Shown one piece after another: positions 1 to 9,585 of a DNA stretch of 64,000 nt. The notes beneath the pieces are model-generated. The model had not been told where the DNA came from. It saw nothing but the letters and a program-made list of their open reading frames with translations, and made no database searches. Source of the stretch: Psychrobacter sanguinis (GTDB taxonomy: Bacteria > Pseudomonadota > Gammaproteobacteria > Pseudomonadales > Moraxellaceae); contig NZ_CP085990.1 in assembly GCF_020736705.1 (NCBI RefSeq), forward strand, positions 1,054,001 to 1,118,000, written 5' to 3'. The position numbers were made by a program, and so were the translations under genes. Each line of letters opens with the position of its first letter. The first letter of the stretch is position 1.

Positions 1-2557
1 AGCCACCAAACAGTTCTGACATACTCTCAGCCTGACCTTGGTCAATGATTGAAATACCATCTGGAATATTCTGTTCTTGTAATGATGGTAAGCTTTTAAC
101 CGCTTTCACCAAGCCACCTAATTCACCACTCGCGACTTGAACTGTAATGGTAATCGCACGCTCACGGTCAAAACGTAAAATTTCAGAAGGACCGGTACCA
201 AAAGACAGATCTGCCACTTCACTTACCCGTGCCCCTTCACTGCCTGAACTGGGCACAAATAAGTCGCCTAATTGACTGACATTGTTTTTGGCTTCTTCAG
301 GTAAACGTACCACGATAGGGACCTGACGCGTGTCTAAATTCAGCTTCGACAAACGCTGTTCATAATCCCCTAGGGTGGCCACTCGTAATGTATCGGCAAC
401 CCCTTGAGTGGTGGCACCTTGGTCCGCCATGGCGATACGATTAGGTATAATAGATAGCTCTTGACGGGGTAAGCTGCGGTCACTGGTGACACTGCCTGCT
501 TCAGGAATAGAGCGAATTTCGGTCATTACCTGTTGTGCCATTTGCTCTAATATCTCTGGATTAGTACTGGTCAGCGCAAAACTATAACCAGCTTCACCGC
601 CACTAGACAAACCAATATCAAAGCGAGCACTGGGTACACTGGCCAAAGCGTCAGTAATTTGGCGCTCAATTTCAAGCTTAGTAGGACGGGTCCCACGAGG
701 CTCGAGCACAATATCAACACTGGCAGCATTTGAAACACTGCCCGAACTTGAGCTAGAATCTAAGCTGGCTTGTTGCGGGTCGCCTACCACGCTTAAGACA
801 CTTTGTACCCCAGGTATTTGCGACACACGAGCTTCAACCATTTTAGTAATGCGGCTAGTGTCTTCTAAGCTGGCGTCTGGAGTTAACTCGATACCAACGC
901 GGGTTTGATCAATGTCATTTTCAGGAATAAAGGTTGTCGGTAAAAGTTTCACCAACGTCAATGAGGCAAAAAACAGCAGTAAGGTAGTGCCTAAAGTGAG
1001 CCAGCGATGACGTAGTGTCCAGCCGACAGTCTTTAAGTAACCTTGCATTATACGTCCGCTTTTTTCGACATGATTTTTCTCAGGACGTAATACGTAGGCG
1101 GCCATCATAGGCGTGACTAAGCGAGCCACCATCAGTGAGGCAAAGATAGAAATAGCAGCTGTCCAACCAAATTGACGGAAAAACTGACCCACGATACCAT
1201 TCATAAAAGCAGTGGGTAAAAACACAGCGATTAAGGTAAAAGTAGTGGCCACAACCGCTAAGCCAATTTCATCAGCCGCTTCCATTGCTGCTTGATAAGG
1301 TGTTTTACCCATTCGCAAGTGACGTATGATGTTTTCTACTTCAACGATGGCATCATCAACCAGTACCCCTACGACCAGCGATAAAGCCAGTAAACTAATG
1401 ATGTTTAAACTAAAATCAAATAAGTACATACCTAAGAAAGTAGGGATAACTGACAAGGGTAGGGCAACCGCAGCGACAATAGTGGCACGCACGTTGCGTA
1501 AGAATAAGAACACGACTACCACTGCTAATAAGCCGCCTTCAATTAGCATTCGTAATGAGGCTTTATAATCTTCTTCAACCGGTGTTGCCCGGTCGAATAC
1601 TTTAGAGATGGTATAATTGGGCATCTCTTTTTGTAATTCAGCCAATTCGGCATCGACCAACTTTACAATCTCAACTTCACTGGCACCACGAGAACGAGTG
1701 ACGTTGAAAGCCACTACGGTTTGTCCATCAAGTTTGGTAATGGAGCTAGGATCAGCAGTACCATCGGTGATGGTAGCCAAATCACCTAAACGCTGATTTC
1801 CGCCTGTGGGTAGGGCAATCTGTAAGTCATTAAGTTCACGTGCATTACTGACCGCACCCAATACACGAATGTTTTGTTTGCTACTGCCGACTTCAGACTC
1901 ACCGCCTGAGCTGTCTTGTTGAATACCAGTAATCTGTTCTGAAAGCTGAGTAATCGGTAATCTAAGCGCGTTGAGACTAAGCGGATCTACCTCAACACTA
2001 ATCTCGCGCTCAAGGCCACCGACACGGCTGACGTTGCTAACCCCTTTGATGTCAGACAAGCGCTTATTAATGGTGTCATCCACAAACCAAGATAAATCCT
2101 CTGGACTGACATTATCTGCTGTCACGGTGTAGGTCACCGCTGGCAGACCTGCTGTGGTCACTTTAGTTACGATAGGGTCATTGGCCGCAGCCGGTAAATC
2201 TCCTTGGACTTCACCGACAGCTGAGCGCACATCGTCTACTGCTTCTTGAATGTCTTTTTCTAATACGAATTCAGTGCTTACGGTAGCCACCCCTGTCTGT
2301 AGGGTGGTACGCATGTGTTTGACCCCTTCGATACTGGAAATTTTATTTTCGATCTTTTTGGCCACATCATTTTCAAGCTGGCTGGGTGCTGCACCGGGTA
2401 AGGTAACAGTGACCACTACTGCAGGAAGATCGATATCAGGAAACTGTTGCACTTTCATTTGCATAAAGCCGTAAATGCCACCGAGTATCAGTAGTATGAA
2501 TAGCAGTATGGCAACTAAGGGGTTTCGAATGGAATAGGCAGAGACGTTAAGGCTCAT
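1..2557 (-). CDS. RND efflux transporter permease subunit, 3' end outside the window
   Basis: Inner-membrane proton-driven pump subunit of the HAE-1/AcrB type, working with the adaptor encoded just upstream. The reading frame is open from ATG at 2557 to the left edge, giving about 852 residues of an expected 1000-1050, so the last third (TM8-12 region) is missing. Seen: N-terminal TM1 after MSLNVSAYSIRNP, the porter-domain segment with PGAAPSQLENDV, and TM4 carrying VGVLVDDAIVEVEN, which contains the paired Asp of the proton relay. A GGAAG ribosome site precedes the ATG. It lies 129 bp after the adaptor stop and is probably cotranscribed. Substrate cannot be told from sequence. No outer-membrane TolC-type gene is visible. 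Confidence 0.93.
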   Translation of the reverse strand, partial: MSLNVSAYSIRNPLVAILLFILLILGGIYGFMQMKVQQFPDIDLPAVVVTVTLPGAAPSQLENDVAKKIENKISSIEGVKHMRTTLQTGVATVSTEFVLEKDIQEAVDDVRSAVGEVQGDLPAAANDPIVTKVTTAGLPAVTYTVTADNVSPEDLSWFVDDTINKRLSDIKGVSNVSRVGGLEREISVEVDPLSLNALRLPITQLSEQITGIQQDSSGGESEVGSSKQNIRVLGAVSNARELNDLQIALPTGGNQRLGDLATITDGTADPSSITKLDGQTVVAFNVTRSRGASEVEIVKLVDAELAELQKEMPNYTISKVFDRATPVEEDYKASLRMLIEGGLLAVVVVFLFLRNVRATIVAAVALPLSVIPTFLGMYLFDFSLNIISLLALSLVVGVLVDDAIVEVENIIRHLRMGKTPYQAAMEAADEIGLAVVATTFTLIAVFLPTAFMNGIVGQFFRQFGWTAAISIFASLMVARLVTPMMAAYVLRPEKNHVEKSGRIMQGYLKTVGWTLRHRWLTLGTTLLLFFASLTLVKLLPTTFIPENDIDQTRVGIELTPDASLEDTSRITKMVEARVSQIPGVQSVLSVVGDPQQASLDSSSSSGSVSNAASVDIVLEPRGTRPTKLEIERQITDALASVPSARFDIGLSSGGEAGYSFALTSTNPEILEQMAQQVMTEIRSIPEAGSVTSDRSLPRQELSIIPNRIAMADQGATTQGVADTLRVATLGDYEQRLSKLNLDTRQVPIVVRLPEEAKNNVSQLGDLFVPSSGSEGARVSEVADLSFGTGPSEILRFDRERAITITVQVASGELGGLVKAVKSLPSLQEQNIPDGISIIDQGQAESMSELFGG

Positions 2558-2686
2558 AGGGGGCTTCCTGCTTGGAGAAATAAGTCAAAATGAAAGACAT
2601 AGCGTGGAACAAGAGGAGGCGCGGTGACTGAGTCTTAAACAACTTAAAGGCACAATCACCGTCCTAGGCTTTGCGGTAATAAGGCG

Positions 2687-3994
2687 TTACTTAGTGGGTT
2701 TAGCGGGTTCAGGCTTGGCTAAAGTCACAATATCGCCATCACTCAAGAAGCTGCCTCCTTGACGTACGATATTACCTTCTCCTTCAAGTGGCTCAAGTAA
2801 TACTACGCGATCGCCTTGGCGCTCACCCAATTTAACTTTGACTCGGCTGACTCGATATATGGTGTCACGATTTTCATCTTTAATCGCTTTAACTTGCATC
2901 ACATAATCATAGCCATCTTGGGTCACCACAGCACTCACAGGTATAGTAGGTTTAGCATCCGCACCCAACTTGAAGGTACCGCGCTGATACATACCCGCTC
3001 GCGCATTAGGATGTCTAGCAAGTGAGGCATAAATTGTAATCTGGCGACTGCCGTCTTCTGCTGTCGGTGAGATACGACTTACTTTGCCCATTACGCTTTT
3101 GTTATTGGGTAGGCTGACTTCAACCGGTGTGCCGACGTTAATTTGACCCACTTTATTGGGATCAACCTGCGCTTGCCATTCAAGTTTCCCTTCTTCGATA
3201 ATGGTAAACAGAGGTTCAGGACCAGGCACACTTCCGACATTCGCTGTTTTTTCACTAATAACACCGCTCACAGGTGCCGTTACTTTAGCATTTTGCATAT
3301 TAAGATTTTGATTGTTCAAACGGGCTCTTGAGGCAGCTACTGACGCAGAAGCCTGATTGGCAGTAGCCACATAACGATCGGCTTCTTGTTGACTAATCGC
3401 ATTGATTTTAAGCAAAGGCAACACTCGTTCTGCATCACGTTTGGCCAAGTCATAACTAGACTCCGCTTCTGCGAGTTCAGCTCTTGCTTGAATCAACTGC
3501 TGTTGCATCGCATCCGTATCGAAGATAGCAAGGACCTGACCTCTTTTTACTTGATCGCCCTCTTTTACCAATACTCTATCGATAGCTACGCCATTGACCT
3601 TACCACTAACCGAAGAGGTGGTCTCTGGACTAATGGTACCGTCAGCGGTTAAGTCCTTAGTAACACTAGATTGAGTTGAGGTCACCGTTTCTACGGTAAG
3701 TACCGGCTTTTGATTCACTTCTTTTTCAATTTCAGTGACTCCAGTGGCGGTGCCTACCTGAGGTGACACAGATCTTTCTGTGTTAAGTGCGTCATCTCCT
3801 GGCTGCTTTTCTCCCCACATACGGCCTGCGAATAAGCCAATGACTAAGGTCACCAGTAGTAGCGGTAACAACCACAACCAATTCGGCTTAGACTTTACCT
3901 CGTCTGCAATATAAGGAGTATAGGACTCATCCGTCGTTGAGGGAGTGGAGGTCTCAATCGGCGTTTTTTGATTAGGATCAGAATTACTTGTCAT
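2687..3994 (-). CDS. RND efflux periplasmic adaptor (membrane fusion protein)
   Basis: Adaptor linking the RND pump to an outer-membrane channel; 435 residues. Order seen: a polar, Pro/Thr-rich cytoplasmic stretch (1-38), a single TM anchor (about 39-58, WLWLLPLLLVTLVIGLFAG), a lipoyl/barrel-sandwich half (GKVNGVAIDRVLVKEGDQV), an alpha-helical hairpin (about 155-215), the second lipoyl half (APVSGVISEKTANVG), then beta-barrel and membrane-proximal domains. Anchoring is by a TM helix rather than a lipid, since there is no lipobox. First gene of a two-gene unit with the pump. A large gap lies upstream; no regulator is adjacent. Confidence 0.92.
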   Translation of the reverse strand: MTSNSDPNQKTPIETSTPSTTDESYTPYIADEVKSKPNWLWLLPLLLVTLVIGLFAGRMWGEKQPGDDALNTERSVSPQVGTATGVTEIEKEVNQKPVLTVETVTSTQSSVTKDLTADGTISPETTSSVSGKVNGVAIDRVLVKEGDQVKRGQVLAIFDTDAMQQQLIQARAELAEAESSYDLAKRDAERVLPLLKINAISQQEADRYVATANQASASVAASRARLNNQNLNMQNAKVTAPVSGVISEKTANVGSVPGPEPLFTIIEEGKLEWQAQVDPNKVGQINVGTPVEVSLPNNKSVMGKVSRISPTAEDGSRQITIYASLARHPNARAGMYQRGTFKLGADAKPTIPVSAVVTQDGYDYVMQVKAIKDENRDTIYRVSRVKVKLGERQGDRVVLLEPLEGEGNIVRQGGSFLSDGDIVTLAKPEPAKPTK

Positions 3995-4434
3995 ATCGGT
4001 CTCACAAACACATTGGTTTGGATAAATAAAAAATAATTTAAATTATACGTTAAATATAGCGCCTATGTTTAGGGACATATCGTACTAAATTGTTTAGCAG
4101 GACTATCAACACAGTTTTGATTCAAAGAGCTTTATTGGCTTATGAGTAAAATACAATGTTTATATTTTTGAATGAATAGAGAGCGGTCTATGCCGCTTAT
4201 TAAATTTTTATCAAGTCACTCATTAATCTTAAGCCATTCGTACTTACTAATTATTTGAACGTTATTAATTAAGTGATTAACGATGTTATTAAAAATTAAG
4301 TTGTGAAGACTTCTTTACCGTTAATAATGACACTAATAAATAACAATTGCGCAAATAAAGTGCTCAGTTGCATACAACTTCATAAGAAAAAACTAACAAA
4401 GCCGGTATAAAAATAATTTGTATGCTCTCTATAC

Positions 4435-4472
4435 TATAAAAGGTTAAAACTAATATAAAAGGTTATAACTGG
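4435..4472. repeat. Two-copy tandem repeat, 19-nt unit
   Basis: TATAAAAGGTTAAAACTAA is followed directly by TATAAAAGGTTATAACTGG. The copies differ at three positions. Intergenic; one of a set of 15-19 nt tandem duplications in this window. Confidence 0.75.
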
Positions 4473-4547
4473 AATGTCTTCTATAAAATATGGATTACTG
4501 GTTTTAGAGTTTAGCCAATTTTCTAACAAATTCTTAGGTAATTTGCA

Positions 4548-4577
4548 CTAGGGAAGTTTGAACTAGAGAAATTTGAA
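4548..4577. repeat. Two-copy tandem repeat, 15-nt unit
   Basis: CTAGGGAAGTTTGAA is followed directly by CTAGAGAAATTTGAA, with two mismatches. Intergenic. Confidence 0.75.
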
Positions 4578-4930
4578 CGAGATAGTAGAAGATAGCCGTT
4601 AAAACTTAAGAAGACAATAGTAGAGGCTTATATTTGATGACCTGGTTTGATGATATTTATAGTCCCTAATTTATCTAAATATAATTCATAGATACATCAT
4701 ATTGTTTGATTGAGTCGGGTTTCAAATACAACAATTAAATATTTATTGTTCAAAAACAGTCATTTGAAGGTTGGGATTAGTTCTAGTTAAAGAGAAATAG
4801 GGTCTCTATTTGACTTTATTAAACTTGATTTAGCGTTGAGCCTAACCGTTATCGGCTACTTTTGTGGTATAGATATTTTTTCATATAAATATATTGCCTC
4901 TTATCATAGGTTAATTTTTGGAGAACAATT

Positions 4931-5239
4931 ATGAAAACTAAAAATACTCAAGATGTTTCAAAACGCACAACCAATGGTTTACAGCAGCCAGTAGAACAAG
5001 ATAATCAAGTAGAACAAGACAATAATCAGGGTGAACAAGATATGGCCCAGGGACAAGAACCTGCTCAGGCTCAATCAGCGGTTAATTCAGCACCTAGATT
5101 AGCGGGTGAAGCGGGTGGTAATGTTGACGCTACCCCAATTACCCTACAACAAAAGATCAAAGACAAGCGTGGTGAATTACAAGCCACACAGCCTGGTCAA
5201 GTAGAAGTACAAGAAAGTCGCCATATTAGAGCGCAATAG
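4931..5239 (+). CDS. Hypothetical Gln/Glu-rich small protein
   Basis: 102 residues with no recognised domain. A good ribosome site (TTGGAGAAC) sits 6-10 nt before the ATG, and a strong hairpin terminator follows, so it is probably expressed as a single-gene unit. The first half is low complexity with repeated EQDN/EQDM-like blocks (about residues 22-48) and many Gln. The second half is hydrophilic, with a short charged segment (LQQKIKDKRGEL, about 73-84). No signal peptide, TM segment or cysteine. Probably a disordered cytoplasmic protein of unknown role. The start is secure; the function is not. Confidence 0.7.
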   Translation: MKTKNTQDVSKRTTNGLQQPVEQDNQVEQDNNQGEQDMAQGQEPAQAQSAVNSAPRLAGEAGGNVDATPITLQQKIKDKRGELQATQPGQVEVQESRHIRAQ

Positions 5240-5324
5240 TAAATAGCAGAGGACAAAGGGCCTTATTGTGAACAACCTTAAGTGATGGTGTATTAATCAT
5301 ACAAGGTTAGAAAATAAAAGTTAA

Positions 5325-5357
5325 AAAGAAGAGAGGGCGGTTAGCCCTCTTTTTTAT
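5325..5357. terminator. Rho-independent terminator, usable on both strands
   Basis: Stem AGAGGGC (5332-5338) pairs with GCCCTCT (5344-5350) around a 5-nt loop. A T-run follows on the plus strand and an A-run precedes it. It lies between the convergent Gln-rich gene and MOSC gene. Confidence 0.85.
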
Positions 5358-5376
5358 ACTTTTCTGTTTTTTCTAT

Positions 5377-5408
5377 ATCATAGGTTTAACGGATCATAGA
5401 TTTAAAGG
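5377..5408. repeat. Two-copy tandem repeat, 16-nt unit
   Basis: ATCATAGGTTTAACGG is followed directly by ATCATAGATTTAAAGG, with two mismatches. It lies in the gap between convergent genes. Confidence 0.8.
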
Positions 5409-5436
5409 AATAAGTCCAACGGGCTTTTTATAACTC

Positions 5437-6150
5437 TTAGCTTATTTTTTTGGCTAACATTTTTTTCCAACTGCTCTCCAAACACTCAATATCTAGCCAA
5501 CGCTCTATGATTACCTTATCAATTGCTTTCTTATCATTAGCGATCGCCCATAATTTCTCAAGGGTGGCAAATGGGTAGGGACGTTCAATCAAATATACGG
5601 GTAACTCATGGTCCATGATGCCATCTTTAACGACTTGAAAATACCAACCAGAGATACCTTGACTGGTAATCCAAGAAGCAATATTTCTTTTGCTGGCTGC
5701 CATTCCGATTTGGTCATTAATTTTGTAACACGGTCTTCTCGGCTGTACCACACGTAGCTGAACACAATCATCGCCATCACCGTATTGATACACGTCGCCG
5801 ATACAGACATTGGCTTCGGTCATATCGTCTTCCCCAGAGACAGGGACGGTGGTCAAATTCTCACCCAATAGGCCAATACTTAACTTTAATTGGAACTCTT
5901 GATTGAGCCTATCATAGGTGGCAGGACTCATTTGATGAACGGCCTTTAGATGGCCACCATGATGACGTCTGTCAGCTTGCTCATCAGTGACTAAGCCCAA
6001 ATAATTCACTGCAACAGGCTGTTTAATAGGCGCTTTATTAATGGCACTAAGTTGCTCTCGAGTGAATGGCAGTGCCTTGCCAGTGCGTACCGATTTTAGG
6101 GTGGCAATGTGATAGGGCAGCGTTTGAGGATTAGTGTGAGACTGGGTCAT
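5437..6150 (-). CDS. MOSC domain-containing protein (YiiM-like)
   Basis: 237 residues resembling E. coli YiiM, a molybdenum-cofactor-binding protein that reduces N-hydroxylated bases such as 6-hydroxylaminopurine. Seen: the MOSC core with DEQADRRHHGG (about 56-66), GLLGENLTT, a central VCIGDVYQ strand, and the PRRPCYKIN motif whose Cys is the expected molybdenum ligand. The C-terminal about 70 residues fit the small helical 3-alpha domain of YiiM. Length matches the family. The ribosome site is weak. It stands alone, convergent with the preceding gene. Substrate in this organism is inferred from the family only. Confidence 0.85.
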   Translation of the reverse strand: MTQSHTNPQTLPYHIATLKSVRTGKALPFTREQLSAINKAPIKQPVAVNYLGLVTDEQADRRHHGGHLKAVHQMSPATYDRLNQEFQLKLSIGLLGENLTTVPVSGEDDMTEANVCIGDVYQYGDGDDCVQLRVVQPRRPCYKINDQIGMAASKRNIASWITSQGISGWYFQVVKDGIMDHELPVYLIERPYPFATLEKLWAIANDKKAIDKVIIERWLDIECLESSWKKMLAKKIS

Positions 6151-6264
6151 GACAAAGCTCGTTAAGGTGATGATTTATTTACTATATCAAAATGCGCCGT
6201 AGTTTTTTAACTGTTTAAAGTAAAAAGCCAAATTAAAGTAAAGCGTTAGAATCAAAACGCAGAC

Positions 6265-6300
6265 ATAAAAAAACGCACCTATGTCCTAGATGCGTTTTGT
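6265..6300 (-). terminator. Terminator of the OmpW-like gene
   Basis: AAAACGCA (6270-6277) and TGCGTTTT (6291-6298) form an 8-bp perfect stem. Read on the minus strand it is followed by a T-run. It starts about 25 nt past the porin stop codon. Confidence 0.75.
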
Positions 6301-6324
6301 ATATTTCAGTATCAATAGCTTAAC

Positions 6325-7479
6325 TTAGAAGCGGTAACCCACACCTAGATAAGTGATGTAAGGGTCGATATCGATATTAGATTTGGCTTCAATTAGCTGA
6401 TCCCCTGCTTTATTTTTGACAGTAATAGTGGTATCGCTGTCTAATTTTGCATAGCTGATTGAACCCACAGCGAACCAGTTTTCATCAAAGTCATAAGTAG
6501 CACCGACGTTAAGAATAGGGGCCCAAGCACTGTCTGCCTCAACTTTAACACGCATATCTGCAACCCCTGCATCTATGTTGTCACGCACAGCTTCTTTTGA
6601 GCCAAGTGCAGCACCTGCCTTACCATCTTGGATAAGCTGTAATCGACCAGCGGCAATCTGCAAATCTCTACCGATACCTGGGTTTAACTCAATATCATCA
6701 AAATAAGCGTACATCACACCCGCCCCTATATAAGGACGGAATTTATTCACACCCTGTTTACCAAATTGATACTGGACTAAAGCAGCAGGCAACCAAGCAC
6801 GAGCACTAGAAGCGACCCCGCCACCTTGAGTCATATCCGTGATTTGAATGTCTTTTTTGATATCGAAGCTACCGGTTAAGCTTTCAGCAGCTGCACCTGG
6901 GGTTACCTTGCCAGAAAAAGGAGCAATGACTTCACCTTTGCCTAAAATATCTACTGTGGGCGGAATACCTGCTTTGACTTCTACACCCCAATGGTCATCG
7001 ACATAGTAGGTCAGTAACATGCCTAAAGTATCAACGGTATCAGATTCTAGGCCGGTACCTGGGGTAGCAAAACTACCCAAACCATTAATTACTGTGTTAC
7101 CTGATACGTCTCCAAGAGGTAAAGGAAATTTAACGTTTGATAAATCTGTATTGGATGGGAGTATACCTGGCATCTTATCAGTACCAAATACAGGATCAAC
7201 TTTTGCTAAAACTTCAGCAGACTGATTTCGATCAATAACTTCTTTTACTTCACCAGCAGTGATACTACCATTCTTAGCGTCAGTACCCTCTTTAATAGCA
7301 GTATTGTTTCTAACGGGGGTAGCATCGCCCGTAGGCTTAGCATGTAGCCAACCTGCAGAGACAGAAAAGCGTTTAAAGCCATCATCGCTTTTTTTGAAAT
7401 AATCAAATGCGGCCGTAGCGGATTGACTAAATAACAAAGGGACAGCCATAGCACAGGCAATGGATAGGGTCTTTTTCAT
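6325..7479 (-). CDS. OmpW-family outer membrane protein, enlarged
   Basis: 384 residues from ATG at 7479, chosen over an upstream in-frame codon at 7512 because AAGGATGTATC directly precedes it and a normal signal peptide begins there (MKKTLSIACAMAVPLLF, cleavage about SATA-AF). OmpW hallmarks: FSVSAGWLHAKPTG near the mature N-terminus, FRPYIGAGVMYAYF in the middle, and a C-terminal strand ending YLGVGYRF for Bam insertion. Typical OmpW proteins are about 210 residues; this one carries large insertions in predicted extracellular loops, chiefly about residues 50-150, with smaller ones near 185-220 and 270-320. Own terminator. Divergent from the lactate dehydrogenase gene. Confidence 0.85.
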   Translation of the reverse strand: MKKTLSIACAMAVPLLFSQSATAAFDYFKKSDDGFKRFSVSAGWLHAKPTGDATPVRNNTAIKEGTDAKNGSITAGEVKEVIDRNQSAEVLAKVDPVFGTDKMPGILPSNTDLSNVKFPLPLGDVSGNTVINGLGSFATPGTGLESDTVDTLGMLLTYYVDDHWGVEVKAGIPPTVDILGKGEVIAPFSGKVTPGAAAESLTGSFDIKKDIQITDMTQGGGVASSARAWLPAALVQYQFGKQGVNKFRPYIGAGVMYAYFDDIELNPGIGRDLQIAAGRLQLIQDGKAGAALGSKEAVRDNIDAGVADMRVKVEADSAWAPILNVGATYDFDENWFAVGSISYAKLDSDTTITVKNKAGDQLIEAKSNIDIDPYITYLGVGYRF

Positions 7480-7995
7480 GATACATCCTTGTATGAAAGA
7501 AAATGATAACAACAGCGATAATCAAACCGATTAACGAGATACTTAGCAGTAAGTATATTTATGACAGGACAATCTATCTTATAATGGAGGTTGAGAGTAG
7601 AGGTTTTGAGAAAAATGCCGTAAAAGTAATCAAACCAAAACGTCTAACATCCTTGTAGACTTCCTACACCTTAATAGATTAAAACATTTTTGTTATAGCA
7701 AAGTGTTAACTTATTAATAAATGTTTCAATAACAACTTCATTCTAGAAAACTTAGGCAGGATAGTCAATTGCCATGATTAAAATAAATGACATAACTGCT
7801 TATAAAACCAAAGGTTTATAGTCTTCATTGAAATAGAACTGCCAATTTACTTATTATAAAGAAGCGAAGAGTTACCAACCAAGAAGCAAAAAGTCATTAA
7901 TAGTTTTATCAATGAACAAGAATTATTAATCGCTAATAGTGTTTAAACTAAAAAATCAAATTAAAGTCAAAATCGACTAATGAAAGGTGAAATGC
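7480..7995. other. Intergenic region between divergent genes
   Basis: About 515 bp, AT-rich, expected to hold promoters of the OmpW-like gene and of the flavoenzyme gene. I see no coding sequence, clear operator or strong -35/-10 pair. Confidence 0.5.
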
Positions 7996-9420
7996 ATGAG
8001 TGATAATTTAACTATGGTGTCAGAACCGACTTTTAAAAAAGATTATAGCGATGCCATTGAGCAGTTAAAACAATTATTTGGCGAACAGCTGAGCGTCAAT
8101 TTGACCACACGTCAACAGCATGCTCACACCATGACTTGGCTCGAAAATCAACCGCCAGATGCGGTCCTTGTGGCCAAAGACAAGCAGGATGTTGCTAAAG
8201 CTGTCGCTCTTTGTCATCAGTACGAAATGCCAGTAATTGCTTTTGGGATTGGCTCTTCATTAGAGGGTCAATTAAATGCCCCATACGGTGGTTTGTGCAT
8301 CGATATGAGTGAAATGAACGAAGTATTACAAGTCAACAATGAAGACTTAACGGTAACTGTTCAGCCAGGCGTTACCCGCGAGCAGCTTAATCACTATCTA
8401 CGTGATACGGGATTATTTTTCCCAATTGATCCAGGTGCCAATGCGACCATCGGCGGTATGGTGGCAACTCGTGCTTCAGGCACCAATGCGGTACGTTATG
8501 GTACGATGAAGGATGTGGTCTTAGCGTTAGAAGTGGTCACGGCTGACGGCAAAATCATCAAGACCGGCACTCGTGCCAAAAAATCAGCAGCAGGCTATGA
8601 TCTAACTAGATTGATGATAGGCTCAGAGGGTACTTTAGGGATTGTGACCGAGATTACCTTAAAACTGTTCGGCATTACAGAGTGTATCGGTAGTGGTATC
8701 TGTCATTTTCCAACAGTGGAAGCGGCCTGCGAAGCAACAATGATGACCATTCAAATGTGTCTGCCTATTGCCCGTATTGAGCTACTAGACACACTACAGG
8801 TCAAAGCGTGTAACCGTTATTCCAACTTAACCTTGAAAGAAATGCCGACTTTATTTGTCGAGTTTCATGGCAGTGAAGCAGGGGTACAAGAGCAAGCGCA
8901 AATCTTTGCAGAAATTGTAGAAGAGTGTGGCGGTTCAGACTTTGCTTGGGACAGTAATGAGGAAGCACGTAATAAGCTATGGCATGCGCGCCACAATGCT
9001 TATCCTGCCAGTTGTGCGCTACGTCCTGAAGCTAAGGCCCTCTCTACTGACGCTTGTGTGCCTATATCCAGACTGGCAGAATGTGTCAGCGAAACCGCAA
9101 AAGATATTGAAGCGTCCGGCATGGTAGGACCGATTGTAGGACACGTGGGCGATGGTAATTTCCATGTGCTACTACTGGTTGATACTAACAATCCTGAGGA
9201 AGTGCAAACCGCAGAAGCCTTGGTTGGCCGTTTGGCAAAACGAGCCATCGATATGGACGGTACCTGTACTGGCGAACATGGTATTGGTCAGGGCAAACAA
9301 AAATATATGCAGCATGAGCATGGTGATGCTGTGCTACTGATGCAAGCTATCAAGCAAGCGTTAGACCCCAAAAATATTTTGAACCCAGGCAAAATTTGGC
9401 CGCCAGAAGCAGTGGTCTAA
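7996..9420 (+). CDS. FAD-binding oxidase, D-lactate dehydrogenase (cytochrome) type
   Basis: 474 residues; membrane-associated flavoenzyme oxidising a D-2-hydroxy acid, most likely D-lactate to pyruvate, and passing electrons to the respiratory chain. Seen: PCMH-type FAD domain with FGIGSSLEGQLNAP and DPGANATIGGMVATRASG, then the GlcD/DLD C-terminal domain with VGHVGDGNFHVLL (His ligands) and GTCTGEHGIGQGK. This pattern is closest to the LDHD/Dld2 branch. Length is normal. Start: ATG at 7996 is preferred to GTG at 7987, because the ribosome site AAAGGTG overlaps that GTG. Single gene. Glycolate or another D-hydroxy acid is an alternative substrate. Confidence 0.88.
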   Translation: MSDNLTMVSEPTFKKDYSDAIEQLKQLFGEQLSVNLTTRQQHAHTMTWLENQPPDAVLVAKDKQDVAKAVALCHQYEMPVIAFGIGSSLEGQLNAPYGGLCIDMSEMNEVLQVNNEDLTVTVQPGVTREQLNHYLRDTGLFFPIDPGANATIGGMVATRASGTNAVRYGTMKDVVLALEVVTADGKIIKTGTRAKKSAAGYDLTRLMIGSEGTLGIVTEITLKLFGITECIGSGICHFPTVEAACEATMMTIQMCLPIARIELLDTLQVKACNRYSNLTLKEMPTLFVEFHGSEAGVQEQAQIFAEIVEECGGSDFAWDSNEEARNKLWHARHNAYPASCALRPEAKALSTDACVPISRLAECVSETAKDIEASGMVGPIVGHVGDGNFHVLLLVDTNNPEEVQTAEALVGRLAKRAIDMDGTCTGEHGIGQGKQKYMQHEHGDAVLLMQAIKQALDPKNILNPGKIWPPEAVV

Positions 9421-9519
9421 GCCAAATTAGTTGGTTGCTAAAGGTTAAAAAATAAACAAAAAAACAAATCGACAATCGAAGTTCTTATAATCATATTGAC
9501 ACATTGACGTCGTAGCATA

Positions 9520-9552
9520 GGTCATACCAGTCTCGAATTGGTATGACCTTTA
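9520..9552 (+). terminator. Perfect 10-bp inverted repeat, probable terminator
   Basis: GGTCATACCA (9520-9529) pairs with TGGTATGACC (9539-9548) around a 9-nt loop and is followed by only three T. It lies 100 nt past the flavoenzyme stop and about 38 nt before the next gene. The short T-run makes it a weak terminator; an operator for the glycosyltransferase gene is the alternative. Confidence 0.5.
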
Positions 9553-9585
9553 TCGTATTCGCAGTATGCAATATAGGATAGCTTC

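Larger units (their letters stand above)
3995..4930. other. Long AT-rich intergenic region
   Basis: About 940 bp between the divergently transcribed efflux adaptor and a small Gln-rich gene. I see no credible coding sequence: the best frame (4189-4257, 22 codons) has only a weak purine-rich stretch before it. It holds two short tandem duplications (4435-4472 and 4548-4577, listed separately). Promoters for both flanking genes must lie here, but no clear -35/-10 pair stands out. Confidence 0.6.

Noticed and set aside
4189..4257. 22-codon hydrophobic mini-protein
   Set aside because: Ribosome site is weak and the frame is short enough to occur by chance in AT-rich DNA.
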